Assembly: GCA_020137815.1 (NCBI GenBank)
Contig: CM035354.1
Location: 1,629,422-1,693,421, forward strand
Reading direction: 5' to 3'
Source: Hormiphora californensis
Lineage: Eukaryota > Ctenophora > Tentaculata > Cydippida > Pleurobrachiidae
DNA length: 64,000 bases
Position numbers and translations under genes: made by a program. This document shows positions 13,601 to 32,221 of the stretch, one piece after another. Positions within the stretch are counted from its first letter, which is position 1, and every line of letters begins with the position of its first letter. The notes under the pieces are model-generated. The model made no database searches. It was not told where the DNA came from and worked only from the letters and a program-made list of their open reading frames with translations.

Positions 13601-16600
13601 CGTGGTGGCGAAAACGCACATTTTGCGCCATGACGCCGCGCATTTTGCACCGATTTTAGTTTTATTGGGCTCATTTGAAAGAGCTCAATGTCCTCTTTCC
13701 AACGCGCCCAAGATTTTGCAAATTGGTCAAGAAATGACTGAGTTATGGACAAAAACGTGGTTTTGCACGTACGTTTTCTCTCAGATCTGGTTAACATTTA
13801 CCGCCTACCATTACAGCCGAGTGACAGTATAGTTATTACAACCCCCTCTCCCCCTACAGCCCAGTGACGGTATAGTTATTACAACCCTCTCCTCCCCATT
13901 ACAGCCCAGTGATGGAACCTGGGGTGGATACGATGATCAGGGTGACAGATGGACGGGGATATTTAGTGATCTCCTAAATCACAGGATCGATATAGCAACT
14001 GTACACATGTCTATCAACAGTGTGAGAGAGAAAATAATCGACTTTTCTGTGCCCTTCATGCAGGTACACAGATTTTAAATTGGATCATCTTGTATGTCTT
14101 ACCTGTATACATACATTTGTAAAGGTGAGTGGAATTTAGTTTTCTTCAAGCTCATAACATTTGTAGTCTTCTATCAAATTGTGAAAGGAATAATCGACAT
14201 GTTGACTGTGCCCTTCTTCAGTACACAGATTTAAATTGGCATCTGTATTGGTTCTTACCACGTTTACATGTAAAGGGGCATTACTGGCAAATCATACTCT
14301 CTTATAAATTTACAGCTTCAATAACGTTTCCCATACTCATGCTACTGGTATACCAGGGAGAGGAGAGAGAGTGACGGGTACTCTTCTAATCCCTGTCTCT
14401 AAAGTATTAACATGATAGGAGCCGTGGTTCTTGCGGTTTCATCTCTTCTGGCCCCACCATGGATACGCTCCAGGGATCGAGGGAAGTATGGTGGTTATAC
14501 TGGTTTGTTAGGGATCCATTATGGTGTTAGTTGAGTACCCACTACCATCCAGTGTGTTCACCATGTAAACAAAACATGTATGTGTTGTTACCAACCAATT
14601 GAGACTAAAAATAATAACCTAAATTCCGCTGAGACTGAATCCAACTAGTTTTTTATCATAACGCTTCATCACCTGTGGGTCACCTAATGGCAAGTATGGA
14701 AAAACAGTTTGCCCTAATGACCTGTCACTGTCTGGCGTGTAGAACGGCAATTAAGGAGGGGAGTCCGACAGGATAAGGGGGATGGCACCTGGACACCCAT
14801 GAGAACAAACTGTAATCATCGAACCTACTGAATTATGAGTATACTGATGAATTTAGTGTACGTCGACCGGGTCATATTAATGATTATATCCACCTCGGAT
14901 GAAATATGTAAACTGTACTAAACTACTTTACCATACTCAAACCCTCTCCACCCTCGGCACTGGACCATAGCTGGTAGTATTGGCGTCTCTGTTGAACCAG
15001 GAGCCCGTAGTGAGATGGCCTACAAGTCTTCCTGGCAGGATAGTCCTGCTAGCTTGGTGGCTGATAGTTCTTATTGTGATATCCATGTATACCGCCAACC
15101 TGGCCGCCTTCCTCACAGGTATATCTATTACAGTGCTGCTTGCAGTCAAAATACGGTAACGCAAAATACAGTAAGGAGACGCGCACGGTGCATAACGCGC
15201 AGCAAAAAGTTCATGTGTCAGCACGTACTAGCGCCCTGATTGGTCACGGTTGCGCGTCGTCTTACTGTATCTTCGTTTTCCATTACCGTTTTCCCACTAC
15301 AAGCGACCGTGTTATGCGTGCATGTCTCAATAATTTCAGAGCCTGAGGATTGGCCTGATCCTTTTCTCATTTCTTTCAAAGAGCGCATGAGTCTCACGCC
15401 GTGAGAACTGCATGTATATGTGGTCAGAGCATTGGCCTGACAGATGTAAAATGGGTCTTTGATCTGGAATCTTTTTTTGCCCTGTTGTTTTTGTTGGAAA
15501 AAGGCTGAATCTAAACGTGAAGCTAGACCTTTTTATGTTGAATATCAAACACACATGTCTTAGTGAACCCCCCCCCCCCCTCAGTGAACAAGATGGCAAC
15601 AGGAATGACGAAGATAGAGGACTTGTTGGAACAAAGCAAATATAAATGGGGTACGGTAAAAGATACTCATCCTGAGATCGCATTGAGTAATAGTGTGAGA
15701 AAGGAACTCAAGGATATAATACGATTACAGGTATATTAGTATTAGCGTGACTTGTATATTAATCAGGTATATTAGTGTGGCTTGTTCGGACGTTGATATC
15801 TCTCCAGATGTACTATGGAGTATCATGGGGCCGACAGGGAACATTTTAAAAAACCTGAAATTTACTGCCCCCTACCAACTCATTTTACCCAACCTGAACA
15901 ACTCATCTCCCTCCTCATATAGGATCCAGTAGAGACTACAGACGAGGGATTCAACAGGGCAATGGGAGGCAACTTTGCATTCATATATGAGAGTCCTATT
16001 TATGAGTACATGAAGAGAAAACATTGTTCTTTGGAGAAAGTTGGTATTGGAGATTTCCTCAGCTTTGAGTAAGTGTTTCAGTGAAAATGAGATACAATAT
16101 GATGTTTTGAATACAGTGCCTCTCCCAATCCACATGACTACTTCTGCACCCCAAAATGGGCTACGTGATTCTAAAAATATTATCATTTCAGTTATGCCTT
16201 TGGTTTCCCGCCCCAGTCCCCCTATGTTGATATCTTCAACCGGGCCTTGTTGCGGATGCAAGAGACCTCCCAATTGGAGACGATGTGGCAGTCTCTACTG
16301 CAGAGCACTGGGCACTGTCCTGCACAGATTGCCAGCGCTCAGCTGACAATGCAGTCTCTGAACGGGGTGTTTTCTACCTTAGCAGCTGCAATTCTTCTTA
16401 GTATTGTAGCTCTGGTTGGGGAGTATGTCTATGTGGCGTGGGGAGATGTTAACACCACTGAAAAGGTATTGGTGGATTATCATTGACTTCAACTGTGACC
16501 TTTGTCATTACTCTACATACCAGGAAACGACCGAACCGGGGTTTTTTCCATCGAACCGAACCGAACCGAATTTGAAAAACTTTTTTACCGAACCGAACCG

Positions 16601-19600
16601 AACCGAACCGAACCGAATTTCGGTAACCGAACCGAACCGAACCATACAAAACTTTTTCTGTATAAATGTTTCTCTAAAAAGTCATGGAGAGCACCGATCA
16701 AGGTATTGAGAATCATTCTCTGAAATTTTGTTCAAAAATGTTTGAAAAAATTTCAAAGTCAATTTTGTGAAAAAATTTTCAAAGTCAATTTTATCGTAAA
16801 TTTTCTATGTCAATTTTTGCGTACGAATCGTGTTTCGAATCGGCAATGCTATACGGGAATGGTATTGCTAATTAGCAGGATTAAACGAACCATGAATGAT
16901 TCATTGAATCGTGTCTCTCTTAATTTCCTAATTAGATTTGATGGGGGATCACGTATCAGCACAATCCATCTCGGACCCACTAATTACCAACATCACTCCC
17001 GTTTAGCATTGTCGATTAGAAACACGATTCGTATACCATAATTTACTTAAATAAGCCTGTCAAAACGTGTTTCAACCTAGAACTCACTAGAGGCAAGCCA
17101 ATTCCGGTTGTACATCCTAGGTATAGGTCTCCTAAACATAAAAAACCAAAATGTCAGTCTCAATTATTTGGAGGAAGGTGTGTAATTAGCCCCTAATTGA
17201 TTGGTAATTGAGCACAAGGGAAAAAAACTGTATCTACCCTTAGGAAAGGAGTAGAGACAAAATTAAGGGCACCAAAGTGTTCAGCGTCCTCGCATTAGTG
17301 GGGGTAGGTGCCGGAATGAAGTCTCTATCAGCTCATCTGGTTAATTAGATAATTGGATAATTAGGAATGCGCATAGCCGTTTGCTGGCCATATGGCTATA
17401 GCCATGTTAGGAAATGAGTAGAGACAAAACCGAGGGCACTAAAATGATCAGCGTCCTCGAATTAGTGGGGGTAGGTGCTGAAATTAAATCTCTATCTCAT
17501 CCGGTTAATTAGATAATTGGATAATTAGTTTTGCGAATAACCGTTTTTAGGCTATATGGCTATAGCCACTTAGGAATGGTTTAGAGACTTTTCATTGGTG
17601 CCATTTTGTAGGCAATGGCCAAGTTATGGGTGGTCGACGTCGGACTTTTAAGCTCTATCTTCAACCGTTTAGCCGTTATTTGGCTTTAAAGGTGCTAAAA
17701 ATGAGCAAAAAACGGTAAAAAGCCCGATTTTTGCTCATTTTCAGCACCTTAAAAGCCAAATAACGGCTAAACGGTTGAAGATAGAGCTTAAAAGTCCGAC
17801 GTCGACCCCCATAACTTGGCCATTGCCTACAAAATGGCACCAATGAAAAGTCTCTGAACCATTCCTAAGTGGCTATAGCCATAAAGCCTAAAAACGGTTA
17901 TTCGCAAAACTAATTATCCAATTAGCTAATTAACCGGATGAGATAGAGATTTAATTTCAGCACCTACCCCCACTAATTCGAGGACGCTGATCATTTTAGT
18001 GCCCTCGGTTTTGTCTCTACTCCTTTCCTGACATGGCTATAGCCATATGGCCAGCAAACGGCTATACGCATACCTAATTATCCAATTATCTAATTAACCA
18101 GATGAGATAGAGAATTCATTCCGGCACCTACCCCCACTAATGCGAGGACGCTGAACACTTTGGTGCCCTTAATTTTGTCTCTACTCCTTTCCTAAGGATA
18201 GATACAACTTTTTTCCCCTTGTGCTCAATTACCAATCAATTAGGGGCTAATTACACACCTTCCCCCAAATAATTGAGACTGACATTTTGGTTTTTTATGT
18301 TCAGGAGACCTATACCTAGGATGTACAACCGGAATTGGCTTGCCTCTCGTGACTTCAAGGTTTGGCCAAAAATCGACACGTTTTGACAGGCTTAAAGCCA
18401 AATAACGGCTAAACGGTTGAAGATAGAGCTTAAAAGTCCGACGTCGACCCCCCATAACTTGGCCATTGCCTACAAAATGGCACCAATGAAAAGTCTCTGA
18501 ACCATTCCTAAGTGGCTATAGCCATAAAGCCTAAAAACGGTTATTCGCAAAACTAATTATCCAATTAGCTAATTAACCGGATGAGATAGAGATTTAATTT
18601 CAGCACCTACCCCCACTAATTCGAGGACGCTGATCATTTTAGTGCCCTCGGTTTTGTCTCTACTCCTTTCCTGACATGGCTATAGCCATATGGCCAGCAA
18701 ACGGCTATACGCATACCTAATTATCCAATTATCTAATTAACCAGATGAGATAGAGAATTCATTCCGGCACCTACCCCCACTAATGCGAGGACGCTGAACA
18801 CTTTGGTGCCCTTAATTTTGTCTCTACTCCTTTCCTAAGGATAGATACAACTTTTTTCCCCTTGTGCTCAATTACCAATAAATTAGGGGCTAATTACACA
18901 CCTTCCCCCAAATAATTGAGACTGACATTTTGGTTTTTTTATGTTCAGGAGACCTATACCTAGGATGTACAACCGGAATTGGCTTGCCTCTCGTGACTTC
19001 AAGGTTTGGCCAAAAATCGACACGTTTTGACAGGCTTATAAAATATTTTTCACAAAAAAAATTTCACAAAATTTCAGGTAATGATTCTCAATACCTTGAT
19101 CGATGCTCTCCATGAATTTTTAGAGAAACATTTAATTTTGTGAAAAAACTTTGTAAAATATTTCAAAGTCAATTTCGGTAAAAAAATTATATGTCAATTT
19201 TGCCGTACGAATCGTGTTGCGAATCGGTGATGCTATGCGGCAGTGCTCTGAGAGCACTGCTCTCGCTAATTAGCAGGATTTATTGAAACATGAATCGTTT
19301 CCCCTAAACTTCCTAATTAGATTTGATGGGGGATCACGTATCAGCATAATCCATCTCGGACCCACTAATTAGCAACATCACTCCCGCTTAGCAATACCGA
19401 TTCGAAACACGATTCGTACGCAAAAATTGACATAGAAAATTTTCCATAAAATTGACTTTGAAATATTTTCCAAACTTTTTTACAAAATTTCAGAGAATGA
19501 TTCTTAACACCTTGATCGGTGCTCTCCATGAATTTTTTGAAAAAAACGTTTCTGAATTTGTTGACCCTCTCATGAGGACACGATTTGACGGGAAGTCAGG

Positions 19601-20207
19601 TATCAAATCAATCCATATCGAACCCGCTAACTAGCGAAATCATTTCCACATAGCACCACCGATTCGAAATAGGGTTAATACGGCGAAATTGACATTGAAA
19701 TCCATACAATTTTCGTGAAATAATTGAAAAATTTTGCATGAAAAAGCCCGATTTCTGGGCATTTTTTGACCAAAAAATTCGGTGGTTCGGCCAAAATTTC
19801 CTGCCGAACCGAACCGAACCGAACCGCCCAAAAAACACCGAATTTCCGAACCGAACCGAACCGAACCGAATATTCGGTCGCTTCCTGCTACATACCTTTA
19901 CATACTTAGTACCGTGTTCCAACTTTTGGGCTTTGGTTGGAGTTAGCATTTCGTGTTTCTTAACTCTTCAGATTCTCTTCAACTGTTAATATTTCAGGGC
20001 CCCAAAACACTGATGGAAGCGCTCAAACGACGACTAAAATACTTAATTGCGGATGTACGGCAGTCGATTTCCCTCTACCGATCAGAAACCCCAGCTTTCA
20101 CCCGCCGGGAGGATTTTGAACTGCACAACATTGAGGAAGAAGAGGGTGACTCAGAGGAAGAAACAGACACTGATCAGGGGGATGTAGAGGTAGAGGAGGG
20201 TAAATAA
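4630..20207 (+). CDS. Ionotropic glutamate receptor subunit, about 18 exons
   Basis: Exons I can join in phase: 4630-4714, 4965-5111, 5342-5487, 5648-5877, 5998-6154, 6304-6351, 6742-6965, 7915-8011, 8165-8281, 10093-10224, 10459-10596, 13905-14063, then an M1 exon near 14330-14510, then 14978-15118, 15585-15730, 15923-16068, 16192-16465, 19998-20207. The start has a signal peptide (MFFLIILLLVTPCHS; an in-frame ATG at 4594 is possible). An amino-terminal domain follows, then ligand-binding lobe S1 (CYYGYCIALVEEL; SVREKIIDFSVPFM). The pore region reads SLLNQEP...GRIV, with Asn at the Q/R/N site. M3 is MYTANLAAFLT. S2 has KWGTV and FIYES, plus the paired Cys, and M4 is LNGVFSTLAAAILLSIVALVGEYVY. 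The tail is acidic. S1 Arg and S2 Glu match glutamate-contacting positions; the usual S1 Pro is His. M1 (IGAVVLAVSSLLAPPW) is visible at about 14413, but its 5' boundary needs a frame change I cannot resolve. Confidence 0.9.
5500..5572. repeat. Short AT-rich tandem repeat in receptor intron 3
   Basis: Four head-to-tail units of 'ttaattatttaatttag', located just after the intron 3 donor. Confidence 0.8.
7113..7893. mobile_element. Non-autonomous DNA transposon with 17-bp TIRs and iterated GGGGCAATTCGAACA
   Basis: It begins AGGGTAAACCGGGGCAA and ends with the exact inverse, TTGCCCCGGTTTACCCT. Internally the phrase CCGGGGCAATTCGAACA recurs: two copies right after the left end, further copies near 7397, 7413 and 7518, and inverse forms near 7569 and 7682. 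Such subterminal repeats are typical transposase-binding arrays. It sits in receptor intron 7, and its right end lies about 20 bp upstream of the exon 8 acceptor (tacag at 7914). I see no obvious target-site duplication. It contains no coding gene. Confidence 0.75.
8396..8640 (-). pseudogene. LINE endonuclease fragment in receptor intron 9
   Basis: The minus-strand frame reads VNIYRLPPTEGYSRDEV, then a run ending NLVVVAGDFNAKLG. GDFNA is the conserved phosphodiester-cleaving block of APE-type LINE endonucleases. Only about 80 residues are present, with neither RT nor upstream catalytic blocks, so it is a truncated copy. Its 5' end (8573-8652 on the + strand) shares sequence with the arms of the palindromic element at 13438-13809. 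Confidence 0.7.
8653..9847. other. Receptor intron 9 remainder: no gene seen
   Basis: About 1.2 kb without splice-consistent coding. The 9153-9425 minus frame is Glu/Ser-rich low complexity (TEAEGEEGG) with no family I recognise, so I treat it as chance. Confidence 0.5.
9848..10092 (+). repeat. Partial exon 10 copy and tandem acceptor copies in receptor intron 9
   Basis: The sequence at 9848-9882 (TGGGCGATTGGGACC, then TTACGGGGGTGTGACA) is a decayed copy of the first 30-odd bases of exon 10 (10093 onward: TGGGTGATTGGGACC, then CTACGGGGGTGACA). Between them, the phrase 'cctaggttccctgacctg' plus 'actaactac(t)gtcccctag' is repeated, giving acceptor-like ends near 9957 and 10014 before the real acceptor at 10092. 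A 20-bp inverted repeat (CCATCACTAACTACTGTCCC) also lies in this stretch. Confidence 0.75.
10381..10432. repeat. Hairpin in receptor intron 10
   Basis: GTAACCAAGGAGACGAG and its exact inverse are separated by about 17 nt, 25 nt upstream of the exon 11 acceptor. It could hide or present that acceptor in the pre-mRNA. Confidence 0.7.
10597..11125 (+). repeat. 30-bp minisatellite carrying the exon 11 donor, 18 copies
   Basis: The exon 11 end and donor read CACTG|gtatgtaatgggttac. The intron then repeats the unit gtatgtagtgggttaccatggttaccactg (30 bp, with some 21-bp short units). Counting the real one, the donor phrase CTG|GTATG occurs 18 times, and 16 keep gtatgt. The array begins exactly at the splice junction, so the unit includes the last 4-5 exon bases. 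Long open frames in both strands across it (up to about 200 residues) are artefacts of the periodicity. Confidence 0.95.
11368..11515. repeat. 28-bp minisatellite in receptor intron 11
   Basis: Five near-identical units of 'cagtgttcatcattcgttcctccaatat' type lie head to tail. No coding is seen. Confidence 0.9.
11542..12035 (-). pseudogene. Protein-primed DNA polymerase B remnant (Polinton/Maverick type)
   Basis: Minus-strand frames contain the polymerase motif C (CFTDTDSFLY), then KAVIGLFKDE. After a frame change and an in-frame TAA near 11800 they contain the KMYSV block characteristic of Polinton-type PolB C-termini. The fragment covers roughly the last third of the palm and thumb region. 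It lacks the exonuclease and most of the polymerase domain, and no integrase, packaging ATPase or capsid gene is visible nearby. It is an inactive insertion inside receptor intron 11. Adenoviral or other PolB relatives cannot be excluded from this short piece. Confidence 0.7.
12146..12243 (-). pseudogene. Decayed copy of RING exon A 3' end and donor
   Basis: The minus-strand sequence parallels 12650-12745 (cattaaccgatcatgaaacc versus cattatcccatcatgaagcc; shared TCGGATAAGCTTG; ends CACG|gtaagt versus GACG|gtaagt), but its reading frame is broken by stops. It is a tandem duplicate of an exon end with its splice donor, lying downstream of RING exon B. Confidence 0.6.
12280..12790 (-). CDS. RING-finger protein fragment, two exons, nested in receptor intron 11
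   Basis: Exon A (about 12790 down to about 12629) reads VEKAFWKLLNNSQQLL..., and ends SRCELCKLT before donor ACG|gtaagt. Exon B (12405-12280) has acceptor aactag, 42 codons in phase 0 and donor GTG|gtgagt, and reads YPCGHWTCYECGLKLE, then PACQTCSKSC. Together they supply C-x2-C, C-x-H-x2-C-x2-C and C-x2-C, the C3HC4 zinc pattern of RING E3 ubiquitin ligases. Start and 3' exons are not found. It lies on the same strand as, and just upstream of, the PolB remnant. It may therefore be cargo of that element or a nested host gene remnant. Confidence 0.55.
12459..12600. mobile_element. Short MITE, copy 1
   Basis: Ends are TCCATTTTTTATTCAACTGT and the inverse ACAGTTGAAAAAAGAATGGA. The centre shares 'gcgctacacgttaacatgtg' and 'acaattccgcg' with the copy at 39889-40036. 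It splits the stretch between RING exons A and B. Target duplication is unclear. Confidence 0.7.
12898..13045. repeat. 42-bp minisatellite in receptor intron 11
   Basis: Three to four units of 'acatcaccaagcccctgcaa' followed by 'ggtgtacggcccaattaca'. Non-coding. Confidence 0.9.
13358..13904 (+). repeat. Tandem copies of the exon 12 acceptor, about 42-bp units
   Basis: Exon 12 begins ccattacag|CCCAGTGATGG. Upstream, units of cccagtgaNNNtatagttat, followed by tacaaccccctctcc(cc)ntacag, are repeated. Acceptor-plus-CCCAGTGA (or variant) junctions lie near 13391, 13435, 13816 and 13859 before the real one at 13904. One unit is split by the element at 13438-13809. Each unit thus carries polypyrimidine tract, AG and the first 8 exon bases. 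Confidence 0.9.
13438..13809. mobile_element. Palindromic MULE-like MITE with 9-bp target duplication
   Basis: It starts GGTAGGCGGTAAATGTTAAC and ends with the inverse (GTTAACATTTACCGCCTACC). The arms continue inward as imperfect inverted repeats, including GC-rich segments around 13594-13655. The flanks are ATTACAGCC at 13429-13437 and ATTACAGCC at 13810-13818, a perfect 9-bp duplication of an acceptor repeat unit. A 9-bp TSD suggests the Mutator group. No transposase is encoded. Confidence 0.85.
14183..14250 (+). repeat. Decayed copy of exon 12 end and donor in receptor intron 12
   Basis: AATAATCGACATGTTGACTG, then TGCCCTTCTTCAGTACACAG, parallels the exon 12 end AATAATCGACTTTTCTGTGC, then CCTTCATGCAG|gtacacag, and the following 'atttaaattgg' is shared. 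Indels show it is not coding. It is an exon-end plus donor duplicate about 130 bp downstream. Confidence 0.75.
17050..18393. repeat. 1.34-kb near-perfect palindrome, axis at about 17720
   Basis: The left arm 17050-17719 is inverted as 17720-18393. Examples are GGTGCTAAAAATGAGC with its near-inverse GCTCATTTTCAGCACC around the axis, and outer ends TAAGCCTGTCAAAACGTG with CACGTTTTGACAGGCTTA. The arms also contain an internal near-repeat: 'gtagagacaaaa' and 'gggggtaggtg' each occur twice per arm. Confidence 0.9.
17752..19036. repeat. Direct tandem duplication of the palindrome's right arm, 642-bp period
   Basis: AAAGCCAAATAACGGCTAAA at 17752 recurs at 18394, and the copies run in parallel to TTTTGACAGGCTTA at about 18393 and 19036. 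The two copies are nearly identical, so the duplication is recent. Confidence 0.9.
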
Positions 20208-20499
20208 TATACTCAGGGGTTTCTGTGTGTGTGAAGGAGTTTAAATAATAAACTGTTGATAAAGAACACACTAGCATCAATACACAATTGATCTCTGTAA
20301 GCATCTTTCTCAAGGGACTAAATTTACCTAGGGACTAGGGTTTGTTCATTCCTATTTCAGAGTTTCAGTAGTTCGTTTATACTCTTCAAATCTAGCAATT
20401 GACACCTCCACAATATTCAATCAAATTGACTCTCAGATCTATATTTGATGTAAAATGTCCATTTCACTGTTTGTATCAGTTATATCCGTGTATCTCTTG

Positions 20500-25708
<5,209 letters not shown>

Positions 25709-26855
25709 CCCAAATACCTAAACTGGAATGCTTAGAGTAAAGAAATACAAAACGAAAACCGCAGGGTTTGAATTGCATCAAAAAGCCATCAAATTCATGA
25801 ATAGCGAACACTTTACTGAACTGCACCTAACGTGCAAAGCTTGTGAACTAGATTCTCTTAACATACTAGACCTTTTGTAAATGCGATTATGTGAATATCA
25901 AACTACAAGGCCACGTGACGTGCATGCGAGAGCAACTGTTCATTGGATGACCTGGTGCGACAGGCCACAACGTAACTATAGTGCTATAGTGCTTCCTCCG
26001 CAAAATTTTAACTGTGGACGAACAAACGCGCATGGGATTTAAAACCAGGCTTTCGCGCGCTTGAGCCGCGCACTTTAAATATATTTGCGCGTGCCATTTC
26101 TTGACGATCATCAAATTGCCAGTTTTACGGTTTCGGTGTACAAATTTGGTGCAGGAGAATAGAAAACACGAGTTTTGGAAAGGCTATATAACTAGAATAA
26201 AAAGGATCTCGTATTCGGACAGGATATAATGCGGTCAGTGGAAATAATATTAGACCTAAACTCTAGAAAACACAGGGACCTGTTGCTCTATATATCGAAT
26301 ATAATGCCGGACATGCAGATTCTTCATTTAATAGATTTAAATTTAAAAATCATAAATTAATTAAAATATGGATAAAAAGAAAGCTGCAATAATAAGTTGT
26401 AAAAACGGATTAGATCTGAATAACGTCACGTCTATATCCAGGGGGTATGCATGGTACGTCACAAAGGCTTGTGGTAGTATAAATACTCTGATAGGCTATA
26501 ATAGAGATAGGATATACACTTTCCCTAATACAGTATAGTTTCTTAAAATATAGTTCTAAAACACTGTTCTCGAACATATCGAACCCTATATAGTCAGGAC
26601 CACCATTGGTCTCCTCCTTCCTTGGATGCACACCAATAGTGGTCCTGACTAATATAAAAAGGATATTTCTAGTCGTTTGTTGTAACTACTAACTAACCGA
26701 TTAATATATATTTTATACGCAGTTTCTGTTCAGTTGTCTATTTCTCCAAACAGCGAGGACTATCCCGCTTGCCACTGTATAATACCGGCATAATTCACTC
26801 CCTTTCTTGCCTAGCTAGAACGTTGCGAGGTAAGGGAGGGTTAGAACATTACAAT
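25709..26855. other. Intergenic between SAXO4 start and CDK4/6 end
   Basis: No coding is seen. It should hold the SAXO4 promoter. An 18-bp-arm hairpin (GTCAGGACCACCATTGGT / ACCAATAGTGGTCCTGAC) lies at about 26592-26651. Confidence 0.5.
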
Positions 26856-32037
<5,182 letters not shown>

Positions 32038-32221
32038 TCCATCACCACCATACCCCGGCCATTACACTACAGCACAGCTATAACAGAGTGTTATTTATTA
32101 AATCTTTATAACTTACACAATTATTATTATTACTATATTATGAGAGTGTTAATGATTAACATTTGTCGAATCTTCCCCTTTCAAGGATCCATCACGAAAT
32201 GTGAGACTGTAACCTCTGGGT

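Larger units (their letters stand above)
16522..19890. mobile_element. Nest of palindromic elements with (CCGAA)n arrays filling receptor intron 17
   Basis: (CCGAA)n arrays lie at about 16540-16645 and 19803-19880, in the same orientation. Next to each is a related palindromic unit (about 16680-17040 and 19070-19540) sharing ACGAATCGTGTT...CGAATCGG and 'gatttgatgggggatcacgt'. Between them sits a large palindrome (17050-18393) whose right arm is duplicated. No protein is encoded. The 3.5-kb intron is essentially made of these repeats. Confidence 0.85.

Noticed and set aside
15344-15440. 'gtcagagcattggcctg' phrase, also at about 24550-24630, considered as tRNA-derived SINE
   Set aside because: A and B boxes and cloverleaf pairing could not be shown; left as an unexplained shared phrase.
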